DNA of 64,000 nucleotides from the NCBI RefSeq assembly GCF_027579695.1, contig NC_083579.1, forward strand, positions 71,048,871 through 71,112,870. The letters are read 5' to 3'. The DNA comes from Neoarius graeffei. Taxonomy: Eukaryota; Chordata; Actinopteri; Siluriformes; Ariidae. The position numbers and the translations under genes are program-made. Below, one piece after another: positions 22,304-32,461 of this stretch. The notes under the pieces were generated by a model. That model saw only the letters and a list, made by a program, of their open reading frames with translations. It was not told the DNA's origin and did not search any database. Position 1 is the stretch's first letter; every line of letters begins with the position of its first letter.

Positions 22304-22875
22304 AAGGTACGTAGAGCTATAGAGTGCTCCGACATGATGCTAAAAATAGTAACCATGCGGTCTGCGCGGCCATCTTGGAAGTGACTCGCTCCAGAGCGCT
22401 CATAGAGTACACATCATAGAGTACACATTCATGATAATCATAAATGTAATCATAAAGTCGGCGTGATATCAGTCATGTATTTGCTTGTGAAAACTTGCGG
22501 CTTTCATGTAACTGCCGCCTAGCAACGAGAGGCAAAGGGTAAAGAGGGTAGGCTATCATAGATTCTATTCGGAAGAGATCAATACATGATTGCTTAAAAA
22601 TTAGGTATTTTAACAATTTGCATCTGTTTTGTGATTATCGTGACACTTGTGTGTTATATAGAACTGTATGTCTTATCAGCACATCGAGGATCTTCCACCG
22701 GAGGCTTTAGCAAGTACTCGCAGCAACACTACACTTTACCCTTTGCCATGCGTTGTTAGGGAACGGTAGCAAGTACCCCGATGACCGACTTCAAGAATAT
22801 GTAGAAAAAATTTAGAAATTATACTTTCCAAAAGTCATTTGAGCTTAGTGTATTGCATTTCCATTTATATTGTAG

Positions 22876-22935
22876 GTTCTTGCTGATGTTTTTGCGGAGT
22901 ATGACGCAGCTGCTGAATCAGAAGCTGCAGAGTTT
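22876..22935 (+). CDS. Candidate short second exon
   Basis: The sequence tatattgtag precedes an open stretch reading VLADVFAEYDAAAESEAAEF, and gtatgt follows. The acceptor and donor are in good form, and the acidic, alanine-rich peptide is open. I do not recognise the peptide. It could be an exon downstream of the THAP exon or chance. Confidence 0.3.
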
Positions 22936-23562
22936 GTATGTACTAGTTGTGAACATTCACATTATTATCAATCTCATTTATTTAAAATCAGATAAAATCA
23001 TGCCATCATGATCACTGCTTAAAGTACCAGTGTTTGGTTGTTGAAGAGCTAGCACTAGAGAGTTCACCGGCGTTTTCATGCGCCATTTCCATTGAGTAGA
23101 ACAGCCAGTGAACCGCAGCGTGTTCTCCCGCTGACGTCACAGCATGGCCGCGAGCCACGGACCCAGTTTTCTTGCGCTGTGCAATTAAAAGTTGGATATT
23201 CGCGTAACAACAGCTTCTTTTCACGTAATTATAACAGAAATCTAACATGTTTGCCATGTTGTATAGTTTATTTAAGAAATTGCACAGAGTCATGTTCGTG
23301 TCATCAGACCTTTAAGGCCACTAATCTTTCATCCAAGTAAAAACTTCAAAATTTGAGTTCAATTTTCTTTCTATCCCACAATAAAACAAATAACAATCCA
23401 GTTCAAATAGCATGTTTATTTTAACATGATGGTAGCAAAACTGCTATAAAACTGTAGTGGCAGTGCTTTTTTGTTAAGTCACACATTCACTTATTTTAAG
23501 CCTGAAGCTAATTTAACAAACGAAATGTGCAAACAATTCAGTAGGAGCACTTGCATGTGACG

Positions 23563-24120
23563 TCACAGCCGATCCAGATTGTGACAGACGCCATCGTGTC
23601 GGTCAAACGCCATATTCCGCCTTCTACTTCTATTTCTGCTTTTACCTTTTCTTCTGGAAAACCCTACTATATACAATTCTACTACAACGGCTGCGGCTAC
23701 AAGCTCTCCCTACCTGTGCACGTTTTTTATGTTTTTTGTGTGTATTTTTGCGTGTTGTTCGTCTGTACCGGACTTCAATATCCACTACAACCGTATGGAC
23801 TTACTGGACATGGGTTTCCAGCAGAAAATGACGGTTTGTAGCGATTTCCATCGCATGCACAACATTCCGGACGAGAAAAAAAAAAAAAACATTCTGGACG
23901 AGATAGCGAAACCAGCGGGGTCTCCGTGGATTGTTATCGGAAGCAAAGCGAAGGAGGCGGCGCCGGGAGCGGAAGCAAAAGCGAGGCTACAGGCAGAGCC
24001 AGCCTGTTGACTAAGCTCAGAAAACAGCCACTCAAACCTCCACTGCTAAGCCTCTACCTCTCCAACGCCAGAGCCATGGTAAACAAGACGGACGATTTGG
24101 AATTACAGCTGGAATTACCT
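23563..24120 (+). pseudogene. LINE 5' end: start of an endonuclease-RT protein
   Basis: In two or three frames one reads HNIPDE, then DEIAKPAGSPWIVIGS, then ASLLTKLRKQPLKPPLLSLY and LSNARAMVNKTDDLELQLE. This resembles the start of fish LINE ORFs, where the last segment leads into the endonuclease domain (asparagine of 'LSNxRS' and 'NKxDEL'). An A-run at 23877-23890 shifts the frame. The fragment stops abruptly at about 24120 before any catalytic endonuclease motif. It keeps the LINE 5' side and lacks the 3' side, the reverse of usual LINE truncation. Confidence 0.55.
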
Positions 24121-24170
24121 TATTCTATAATCAGCTGGTCAGTGCTGTACTCAATACTTAAGTGACTTAC

Positions 24171-24487
24171 CCGTCCAATGAGGATTGTTATTTTCTTGTT
24201 TACAAGATGCCACACCTGAGTCGCTGACAAATCCTGAATTTCTGTAAAGATAACTGTCCAGAGATTTATAAGCACGCAGTGCTTCACCACTGAACAGCGA
24301 GGGAAAGTTAATGAGGTAATTATACACGTCCGGGTATTCCGCTGGCAGTTCAAAATCCGGTCGTGAAAACTCCGTCCGTTAAGCCATAAGGGTCACAAAT
24401 CTGTAGATCGTTTATTTTAGACATGTATCTAGTTATCTGTTCATTAGAAAAATGAGCCGTGTAGTCCGTCGGTTGAAATTGATCCAT
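24171..24487 (-). pseudogene. Minus-strand first exon of a YqaJ-type transposon protein
   Basis: From ATG at 24487 the minus strand reads MDQFQPTDYTAHFSNEQITR and continues to about 24385, where one base is out of register. It then reads DFELPAEYPDVYNYLINFPS, LFSGEALRAYKSLDSYLYRN and SGFVSDSGV, ending at a consensus donor gtaagt at 24165-24170. The 'ALRAYKSLDSY' block resembles the N-terminal part of fish transposon-encoded YqaJ/SWIM-type proteins as I remember them. Upstream is ccgccatcttg, a YY1-like promoter motif. Only this exon is present. Confidence 0.45.
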
Positions 24488-24847
24488 TCTGTACACGAGT
24501 GCAGCAGTATTCAGCGGTGTTTTTGACCGACAAGATGGCGGTTGTGTACTTTCCGGTCACGTGACTGCAAGATCTCTAATAGAGAATTGTTTGCACATTT
24601 TGTTTGTCAAATTAGTTTTTACTTGGATGAAAGATTAGTGGCCTTAAAGTTGAATTCTTATCATGTAAAACTGAAAAAATTAAGTTTGTGTGAGTATGAA
24701 GGCTAAGTTATCTGAGACCAAAAGTATAAGTTGGCACAACTTTCTTCAAAACTTAAAAATCTTAGTTGCCAGATAAACTCAAAAATCCTGTGCAGTAAGT
24801 TGCCTTGAATTTTTAAGTTGGTGTAACTTTTTTTTTTTTTTACAGTG

Positions 24848-25826
24848 TTGTTCCTGATTCTAAGATCCCCGTTCTTAGCTGCAGGAGTGGAACCCAATGT
24901 GGTCGCACTTGGAAGACGCTCTGGACACTTACATTTTTTATGGCTGAGGACTACAGCTGACTTGCTAACTTTAGGACTGCAGTTGTCATGAACAGTTTTG
25001 CACTCAAGTTTCCATCAATGAAGAGTTTATAACATCAACGAAACTGACTTCATGTTAAAACTGTTAATGTTGTAATCATGTGTTGCCCAAATGAGGATGG
25101 GTTCCCTTTTGAGTCTGGTTCCTCTCGAGGTTTCTTCCTCATGTCGTCTGAGGGAGTTTTTCCTCACCACCGTCGCCACAGGCTTGCTCATTGGGGATAG
25201 ATTAGGGATAAAATTAGCTCATGTTTTAAGTCGTTCAAATTCTGTAAAGCTGCTTTGTGACAATGTTTATTGTTAAAAGCGCTATACAAATAAACTTGAC
25301 TTGGTCTTCTGTTCTGCTGTTGCTTGCTGAGATGCTTTTCTGCTCAGCACGGTTGTAAAGAGTTGCTATGAGTTACTATATATCTTTCCTGGCAGCTCGA
25401 ACCAATTTGACCATTTTCTGATCTCTGACCTCTCTTATCAACAAGGCGTTTGTTTCCACCCACAGAACTGTCGCTCACTCACTCGGTGTTTTTTGTTTTT
25501 CGCACCATTCTGTCTGTGTAAACGCTCCAGACTGTTGTGTGTGAAAACCCCAGGAGATCAGGAGCAGTTTCTGAAATACTCAAACCAGTCCATCTGGCTC
25601 AAACCAACCCCCATGCCACAGTGAAAGAAACTCACATTTTGAGACCACCATTTTTTCCATTCTGATGCTTGAACATTGTGAACATTAATTAACTGAAGCA
25701 CTTTATTTGTATCTGCGTGATTTGACGCATTGTGCTGCTGTCAAGGGATCGGCTGATTACAGAACCGCATCAAAGAGCAAGTGTACGCATAGGTGTTCCT
25801 AATAAAGTGGCCGAGGTGCGAGTGTG
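24848..25826 (-). mobile_element. Right half of Tc1 element (f) with retroelement insert
   Basis: gttcctgattctaagatccc, then ctgcaggagtggaacccaat and, after the insert, gagatgcttttctgctcagc to the terminus ggtgttcctaataaagtggc. This matches my memory of a common fish Tc1 element. The minus strand still encodes pieces of the transposase N-terminus (a short GFSHTTV-like helix-turn-helix area around 25560). It is decayed throughout. Confidence 0.65.
24905..25301 (+). mobile_element. LINE-type 3' tail insertion
   Basis: Contains gggttcccttttgagtctgg, cttcctcatgtcgtctgagg, and the tail ctgctttgtgacaatgttta ... gcgctatacaaataaacttg, a familiar fish retroelement 3' end. Short TSD tggtc at 24900-24904 and 25302-25306. 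It sits inside Tc1 (f). Confidence 0.65.
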
Positions 25827-27230
25827 CGTTTAGGAGAGATTCTAATTTTAATTTTGTCCATTTTGGGAAATTAACATTTTTGTATGATTCATTTCTGTAG
25901 TTGTTTTGTTGTCGTCCAATTTAATGCTCTCTACAATGTATGTGTTGGACCCCCCAGGGGCGGGGCTTGTTCCACAGCAGCAGCTCGTTAGCAGTCAACA
26001 TCGTTCGGCTGTGAATCTTCCTGCACACTGTTCCTTTTTACAACCATCCATTAGTTGAGAATTAATGTTTGGAAGGTTGTTTTATGAGGAATAAGGTAGA
26101 ATGTGTGCAATTTCACCAGTTATGTCACAGACACTTTTCAGGGGAATTGTTTTACCAACTTGGGGCTGTTCAGTGCTGGAATGTCTTACGACCTCAGACT
26201 GACTGAGGACACCATTCCATCTTTGTACACCAATCAAGGGCTCGTCAATCATTTTATCAAGTAACTTTTTTAAATTATAAATTAATTATAAGCCTACCGA
26301 TTCAGATATGTCTGACGTCTCCTTTATCACCATCGTGACCACTGACGCTCGACCTCGGCACAAGCATGTATGCATAACTCACAGCATGTCGCCAATATCA
26401 TCCTTGTTATAGTCGACAGGAGTGGGCGAAGGCGGCAGCAAGAAATTCTCCACCAATTTAAAAAACAACCTTTTAAAGCTAGACTGCCTTTCAGATTTTT
26501 CAAGTGTAGGTCATTAAAAGATTTTTCCCCGACACCCAATTATTTTTATTTAATGGACCGAAAGCTACTGAATTTGAATCGCAGGCTTCCAATTTAATTA
26601 TTTAAAAAAAAAAGAATAGTTAATGAATTTAAGGCCACATGGCCCTAAATTCTGCACTATTTTTTTCCTGCTTCACCATGACGCAATACAAGATACTACG
26701 TCATGCATCACGTTGTGGGCTTTCCCCGTTCGCGCAAGGCATTGTGGGATAAAATTTGAAACAGGAGAGAAAAATGTAGGACGTGGGTGTGCGAATGAAA
26801 CGTGAAAGACCGACTACAGTAACGGAAAGTGAGAAGAAAAGACGTTATGTTATATACGAAGGAAAGGAAACGCAGGACCAAAACTAATAAATATCGGCGC
26901 TCAGCGAGCACCTCGGTGTGATCAGCTGTTCGTTTAGCAACAGAATGATGGAACCGTCAGTGCACGCTCAAAGGTAAACCTGCGCATGCACACACACACA
27001 CACAGACTTCCTCTGTCTGCTTGACTGCGCAAAGCGAGCGATTCATGCACATTATTTGCTTTAATCCCCTCAAATTAAATAACTTCCCAGCCACAGAATG
27101 GCCAGTTTTTGGTTTTTTTTTGAGATATTACAGAAATAAACATGCATCACAATGACCAAATTTCAAATGGAACTAAATTTCACCGATTTTATGAAATCGA
27201 AAGGCCGTCTAGCTTTAATTAGTTCACTAA
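25827..27230. other. No confirmed gene; unclassified repeats
   Basis: 26600-26960 looks like a CpG-rich transposon 5' end (cattgtgggataaaatttga then a short frame MKRERPTTVTESEKKRRYVI from 26797). I cannot assign the frame, and it stops after 30 residues. A (CA)n tract lies at 26990-27003. The rest gives no recognisable feature. Confidence 0.4.
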
Positions 27231-27937
27231 TGCCGCTTTTCCACTACCAACGCGGCTGAGTTGGGCTGAGCCGTGCCGTGCTGAGTCGGGCTGAGCCGTG
27301 CCGTGCTGAGTTGGGCTGAGTCGAGCTGAGCGGGGCTGTTGGAGTTGCATTTCAACTACAACCGCGCTGAACCATGCTGGCTGGAAGTGGGTGGACACAT
27401 TGGGTGGAGTTAGCGAAAGTGGGTGGACGTCAGGTGATGTTGTTAGGCGGCGCAAACAGTGACATCAGTGACCTTTTAAGCGGTAGTCTCACGACCCGGA
27501 TAGTAAACAATAAACATGGAGGACACGGAGTCGTTAGTGTTGCTGGTCTTGGTGCTGTGGCTTGTTGTCACCGACAACGCCAACAGATACTGGCAAGAGC
27601 GTATAGATGAGGCGAGGCGCATAAGGCTTCATAATTCTCGTAATTCGTAATTCTCCTTCTTCCGGGTTTACGGTGTTTACAGATCCCAGCGTGCTCGCGG
27701 GGCGTGTGTGGGCATGTGAGGACACGCCTCCTCACCAATCAGTGCACAGGGGAGTGTCTCCTCACGCCCCCAGCCTCACTCAGCTCGGTTTGGCTCGCTT
27801 CAGCCCCACTCCAAAACGGTGCGAGTTTTGGGTGCTAAGCAGGGCTGAAGCGAGCTGAGTCGTGCTGTTCTTAGATAGTCGAAACGCGAGCCGTGTCGGG
27901 CTGAAGTGAGCTGAAAAAGGGTAGTGGAAAAGGGCCA
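27231..27937 (+). mobile_element. Harbinger-type element (707 bp)
   Basis: Ends are tgccgcttttccactacc and ggtagtggaaaagggcca, nearly perfect inverted repeats. TAA is duplicated at 27228-27230 and 27938-27940, the three-base target of PIF/Harbinger. The ends are followed by arrays of gctgag/gctgaa motifs (27250-27330 and 27770-27920). Confidence 0.8.
27516..27650 (+). CDS. Small ORF inside the Harbinger element
   Basis: A 44-codon frame starting MEDTESLVLLVLVLWLVVTD, then NANRYWQERIDEARRI and a stop. It begins with a leucine/valine-rich hydrophobic block and then a charged helix. It may be the leftover N-terminus of a Harbinger protein, retained when the rest was deleted. Not a proven product. 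Confidence 0.35.
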   Translation: MEDTESLVLLVLVLWLVVTDNANRYWQERIDEARRIRLHNSRNS

Positions 27938-27940
27938 TAA

Positions 27941-28885
27941 CCTACTGTCAGTTCTGCGATGAAATCTCAAGTGCAATCACTGTAAACCAATCAAGCCCTG
28001 CAACACACCACCACTCTGACTTCCTGTTTCAAAAGGAAACGCGTCAACGTACAGAATCAGTTCGACTTAACACCGAGGTGGGAAGTCTGTTCTCTGCAAT
28101 GTTCAAGCTACAAAATGGGGGAAAAAAAAAAAACAAAAGCAAAAAACAACAACATGGACACCACCATGAAAGCATGTGTTCATGAGCAACAAGCTAGCTC
28201 GCTAAATAATATTAGAATATCAGTTTATGATGCATTTACTATTTCAAAACTGTACGTGTAAGCAGTGTGTCTATGTGGATTAACCTGAAATAAATACGAC
28301 TACAGACTCATTTAGTAGTGAAGTGATATTTTATTTACTGTTGACAGGATGGACGGGAACATTGATCTGACGTCATGTGCTGAACTCAGGGCTGAGGACA
28401 CCTTCCCGACTTTCCAAGTAGGAATTCCAAGCTCAGCGGCGTTTTCTTTGTTTTTTCCTTGTCGGAGGTTGGAAATGACAAGTTCCAAACTTGAGTTGAA
28501 CGCAGCGCAAATGACCCTCAAGCCATGTGGATTCATGTGGATTTTAAGTTCTGTCTGTGAAGAAATGCATTGAAAAATGTGATGAAGTGAATTAAAACAG
28601 CCAGAAGCACTGCTGAAGTACAAAGTCTTGGCCTTTCTAATCCATTTTATTTGGAATGTACACGGACAATCAGAATAATCAGTCAAACCACACAGAACAT
28701 CTGACACATTTGCAGTACAAAAGCCAAGCTGCAAAAGAAGACATTTTAGCAAGTGAAAACATCATGAATATATTCGGATTTATTCAGTATTTCCTATTAT
28801 AAGATTACAATAAACCAAATATTTAACAATTCTTCTCTGGAGGTGAAGTGAATTTTGGTGAATAACAGTCTCGGTTATCATTTAA
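27941..28885. other. No gene seen
   Basis: Unclassified sequence with an A-run near 28121. Open frames at 28312-28752 (minus) and 28349-28573 (plus) overlap and show no recognisable motif. Confidence 0.45.
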
Positions 28886-29013
28886 ATATATTGGCTGACT
28901 TTTTTTCGTGGTATATCAGATATGTTCCATTCAGCTAGCATGATACTGAACGAGTTGAAGACGAGTAGCTGAATGGAATATATCTGATAGATCATGAAAA
29001 AAAGCCAGCCAAT
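28886..29013. repeat. Near-palindrome (MITE-like hairpin)
   Basis: atattggctgactttttttc ... ggtatatcagatatgttcca ttcagct (28886-28940) pairs with its inverse agctgaatggaatatatctg ... gaaaaaaagccagccaatat (28966-29012). Arms are about 50 bp with few mismatches. It is followed by (ATT)n at 29012-29036. Confidence 0.8.
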
Positions 29014-29069
29014 ATTATTATTATTATTATTATTATAATACATACACACTCTTCATATCAGTATTCTTG

Positions 29070-29855
29070 AAGGCCAACGCTAGCTTACCCACGACTTGGT
29101 GCTGTTAGCGCGGCAGTCCATTTAGCTTCCACCCAGTGTAGCAGTAGCCTTAGCGAAGGCCGATGCTAGCTTATCTGTGACTCAGTGCTGTTAGCACGGC
29201 AGTCCATTTAGTTTCCAGCCGGCATAGCAATAGCGTTAGCGAAGGCCAATACTAGCTTACCAGTGACTCGGTGCTGTTAGCACGGCAGTCCAGTTAGCTT
29301 CCCACCAGTGTAGCAATAGCATTAGCAATGGCCAGTGCTAGCTTACCCGTGACTCGGTGCTGTTAGCACGGCAGTCCATTTAGCTTCCAGCCGGCATAGC
29401 AATAGGGTTATCAAAGGCCAATGCTAGCTTACCAGTGACTCAGTGCTGTTAGCACGGCAGTCCATTTAGTTTCCAGCCGGCATAGCAATAGCGTTAGCAA
29501 AGGCCAATACTAGCTTACCAGTGACTCGGTGCTGTTAGCACGGCAGTCCAGTTAGTTTCCCACCGGTGTAGCAATAGCATTAGCAATGGCCAGTGCTAGC
29601 TTACCCGTGACTCAGTGCTGTTAGCGCGGCAGTCCAGTTAGCTTCCAGCTGGCATAGCAATAGCATTAGCAAAGGCCAATGCTAGCTTACCCACGACTCG
29701 GTGCTATTAGCACAGCAGTCCATTTAGCTTCCAGCTGATGTAGCAATAGCGTTAGTGAAGGCCAATGCTAGCTTACCTGCGACTCGGTTATGTTAGCACG
29801 GCAGTCTAATTACCTTCTAGCAGGTGTAGTGTTAGCGAAGGCCAACGCTAGTGTA
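29070..29855. repeat. 86-bp minisatellite, about nine units
   Basis: The anchor tagcttac recurs at 29081, 29167, 29253, 29339, 29425, 29511, 29597, 29683 and 29769, exactly 86 bp apart each time. The last partial unit is at 29849. Units read gccaatgctagcttacccgt, gactcggtgctgttagcacg, gcagtccatttagcttccag and ccggcatagcaatagcgtta. Every substitution keeps the period. Confidence 0.95.
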
Positions 29856-30075
29856 GTCAAGCCGAATATTATTATTATTCCTGTGTAATTTACTTAGTTA
29901 CTTTTAAAATCAACAACAGAGCAGCCTGGCAGCCAAAATTCTCTTAAAATCTTCCATTTTTAACGAAGCAACCCTGATGGCCATGTTTGTTTACAAATTG
30001 TCATTATTGCTTGGGAACGCAGAAGTTTTAAGTCTCCAATGTCTGACATCGTGCTGTCTTGACAACGTGCAATAT

Positions 30076-30455
30076 ATCTCATCTCATCTCATTATCTCTA
30101 GCCGCTTTATCCTGTTCTACAGGGTCGCAGGCAAGCTGGAGCCTATCCCAGCTGACTACGGGCGAAAGGCGGGGTACACCCTGGACAAGTCGCCAGGTCA
30201 TCACAGGGCTGACACATAGACACAGACAACCATTCACACTCACATTCACACCTACGGTCAATTTAGAGTCACCAGTTAACCTAACCTGCATGTCTTTGGA
30301 CTGTGGGGGAAACCGGGGCACCCGGAGGAAACCCACGCGGACACGGGGAGAACATGCAAACTCCACACAGAAAGGCCCTCGCCGGCCACGGGGCTCGAAC
30401 CCGGATCTTCTTGCTGTGAGGCAACAGCGCTAACCGCTACACCACTGTGCCGCCC
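30076..30455 (-). mobile_element. tRNA-derived V-SINE, full length
   Basis: A complete inverse copy with perfect 14-bp TSD acaacgtgcaatat (30062-30075 and 30456-30469). The A and B boxes are on the minus strand near 30440 and 30390. Confidence 0.92.
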
Positions 30456-30828
30456 ACAACGTGCAATATTGTAACAATATTGCACGCTCATTCTCCATTG
30501 GGTAGAGTGATGTAACGTGGAGGATAAGCAATATGAGAACAATATTGCCTGCTATCAATAAACCCATGAGAAGGGAATAGAATACATGTTTTTACTCCAT
30601 GGAAAAAATGGCCCGTATGTATAATAATCACATGAGCCAGATAATTGTTTCAGTTTAAATACAACAGTGATCATTTTAAAAAATTGCATAAAAAATTATT
30701 TATTTCATACATCAGAAGCAGCTTGCAAAAGTAATAACTTTGCAGCGCAGACTTGTGTCACTTATCTACGCCGACTCACATAAAACACTTTGCTTTGAAA
30801 ATCGAAATAAATCACAACCCCACCTTAC

Positions 30829-30953
30829 CTTTGAATAGTTTTCGACCAAACTTCGTAGCATCTTTAGTGCTTTTAGGAACAGCATTTTCTTTCATCATTT
30901 GTAATTCTCCCTCACTTACGGTATCAAAACAATTGGCCGCCATTTTGCCGAGT
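30829..30953 (-). CDS. Crypton-like N-terminal exon
   Basis: On the minus strand, ATG at 30953 follows a gccgccatttt context: MAANCFDTVSEGELQMMKEN then AVPKSTKDATKFGRKLFKG. It ends at a gtaagg donor (30828 downward). The 'KEN-x-x-PKSTK-x-ATKFG' pattern parallels the fragment at 5825. It resembles first exons of fish proteins with a tyrosine recombinase domain. No other exon is seen nearby, so it is probably a solitary 5' piece of a transposon. An upstream in-frame ATG (30997) exists but lies outside the matching part. Confidence 0.45.
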
Positions 30954-30999
30954 CGCTTGAGGTGATTATCGAGAAATAGTCTGAATCTCTCAACCAATC

Positions 31000-31454
31000 A
31001 GAGTGCACGATTTCCTATAATCACATGTGTATTTATACTAAATGATTATTAAACCTATTTCTAAACGTTTTCACTAATTTCAAGTTTGAAATAGTTCTGT
31101 TTAATTGCCATTGTTTTATTTTAAGCATTTGTTTCGAGAAAGAAGCAAAACTATCTCCCAATCGAAGACAATTTATAGCTTGAAATGAGTAAAAGCATAT
31201 ACACTGTTGGAAATAGGCTTACAGTAGGAATCCATTTCTGTCCCCCAAGGTACAACCTATACTAACGTACCCCCCAGGGCTCATTATTACAACTCAAGGT
31301 AACTAAGTGTACCTTTTTATGGCCAAAAAGAGACATACATATTCCCAAGCAGGATATAAAGGGTACAAAAAAGTACTTTAGAGGGCGCTGATCCAGTGAC
31401 GAGCCATTGTATTCCTAAAGGTACAATCATGTACTTTATTTTCTGAGTGTCCAA
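31000..31454. other. No gene; unclassified repeat-like sequence
   Basis: 31205-31450 has recurrent 'gtac' motifs (ggtacaacctatactaacgt, gggtacaaaaaagtacttta, ggtacaatcatgtactttat) with an inverted flavour. It is likely a worn non-autonomous element. Confidence 0.4.
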
Positions 31455-32285
31455 TAGGGTGGTCCCGAAATGTATGGGAAAATTTTTTTTTTACCAAAAC
31501 ATTCCAACCAACCTACCATTTTTTTACATAGGCTAAAAGAAGGCAACAAGCAAAATTTCAGAAAAATTGGTTAATATTTAGAGGTGCCACACAAGGTTGC
31601 AAATGGGGTTAAGCCATTAACATTAGTTGGTGCGTAGACTGTTGCAGAGAAGATCTCAAACCCCCAAAAAGTCACAGTTCTAGAGGGAATATGCCACTTT
31701 AATGAAAAAGAAGAGGCAGGAAGAGTTTATAGACTGATAGAAGGTTAGCTTTCATGCACTAAGGGGTTCTTAAACAATGAGCACTGATCGTATGCTGATG
31801 AAGTTGTGAATGTTTTTCTTTCTATGTTTTTCAGATGGCTAGCAACAGTAATACAAGTAGTACCGGTGGTGCAAAGCACAAAACCAGAAAGGACAATTAT
31901 GTTTGGTTAATTGGTCCCACTTCCAAGGAACTGTCTGGGAGAAAGCTTCCATCTGCTAGGGAAGTCCTTAGTGTGTTCTTTTATCTCCCCAAGATACCAT
32001 AATACCAAAGGGTTTAGAAAATCACAGACAAGTAATAGCTATTGTTACTTTGAACACAGGAAGTTATATTACTGTATTGTTTGTATTAATATGAAACAGT
32101 TAATAAGCCACATTATTTTATATTGTGTCTTGAGTGAAAACTTTAATGGCTTTGTGGCACCTCTAAACATTGTTCAATCTTAACCAAATTTCGCACAATA
32201 ACTTCTTTTAGGCAATGTAAAAAAAAAAAAAAAAGGTAAGGTGGTCGTAACAAAATCCTAAAAAAAAATTTTTGGGACCACCCTA
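31455..32285 (+). mobile_element. DNA transposon with TAGGGTGGTCCC ends and 8-bp TSD
   Basis: Ends are tagggtggtccc and gggaccaccctA (inverted), and the 8-bp TSD gtgtccaa is perfect at 31447-31454 and 32286-32293. An 8-bp TSD fits hAT or P superfamily. It is 831 bp and contains one short coding exon. Confidence 0.85.
31835..32002 (+). CDS. Short ORF of the TAGGGTGG element
   Basis: A 55-codon frame: MASNSNTSSTGGAKHKTRKD, NYVWLIGPTSKELSGRKLPS, AREVLSVFFYLPKIP, stop. The ATG is directly preceded by tttttcag, a splice acceptor, so it is likely an internal or first coding exon of the parent transposon. The 'LPSAREVL' part looks like a conserved element-specific motif, but I cannot name the domain. 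Confidence 0.4.
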   Translation: MASNSNTSSTGGAKHKTRKDNYVWLIGPTSKELSGRKLPSAREVLSVFFYLPKIP

Positions 32286-32461
32286 GTGTCCAAAGAGACT
32301 AAATCATCTTATATTCAATGTTAGAAATATAAGACACTCTCCCAACAAGATATTTTCACTTGGTAAGATATCATTTTTTGCAGTAAAGCTTTCAGGCTGT
32401 GATAGCATTTTGTGACCTTAGTATTATAAAGTGCCATCTCCCGTTCATTCTTAACCCAGAC

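Larger units (their letters stand above)
23312..24640. repeat. Inverted pair of promoter-like arms
   Basis: aggccactaatctttcatcc (23312) ... ctaatttaacaaacgaaatg, tgcaaacaattc ... gccatcgtgtcggtcaaacg (to about 23615) pairs with the inverse of 24520-24640, which carries gccatcttgtcggtcaaaaa. The left arm has an extra insert of about 155 bp (23347-23505). Transcripts from both arms would run towards each other. Confidence 0.65.

Noticed and set aside
29070..29855. CRISPR-like array
   Set aside because: The units are contiguous 86-bp repeats without unique spacers, in a vertebrate genome; it is a minisatellite.
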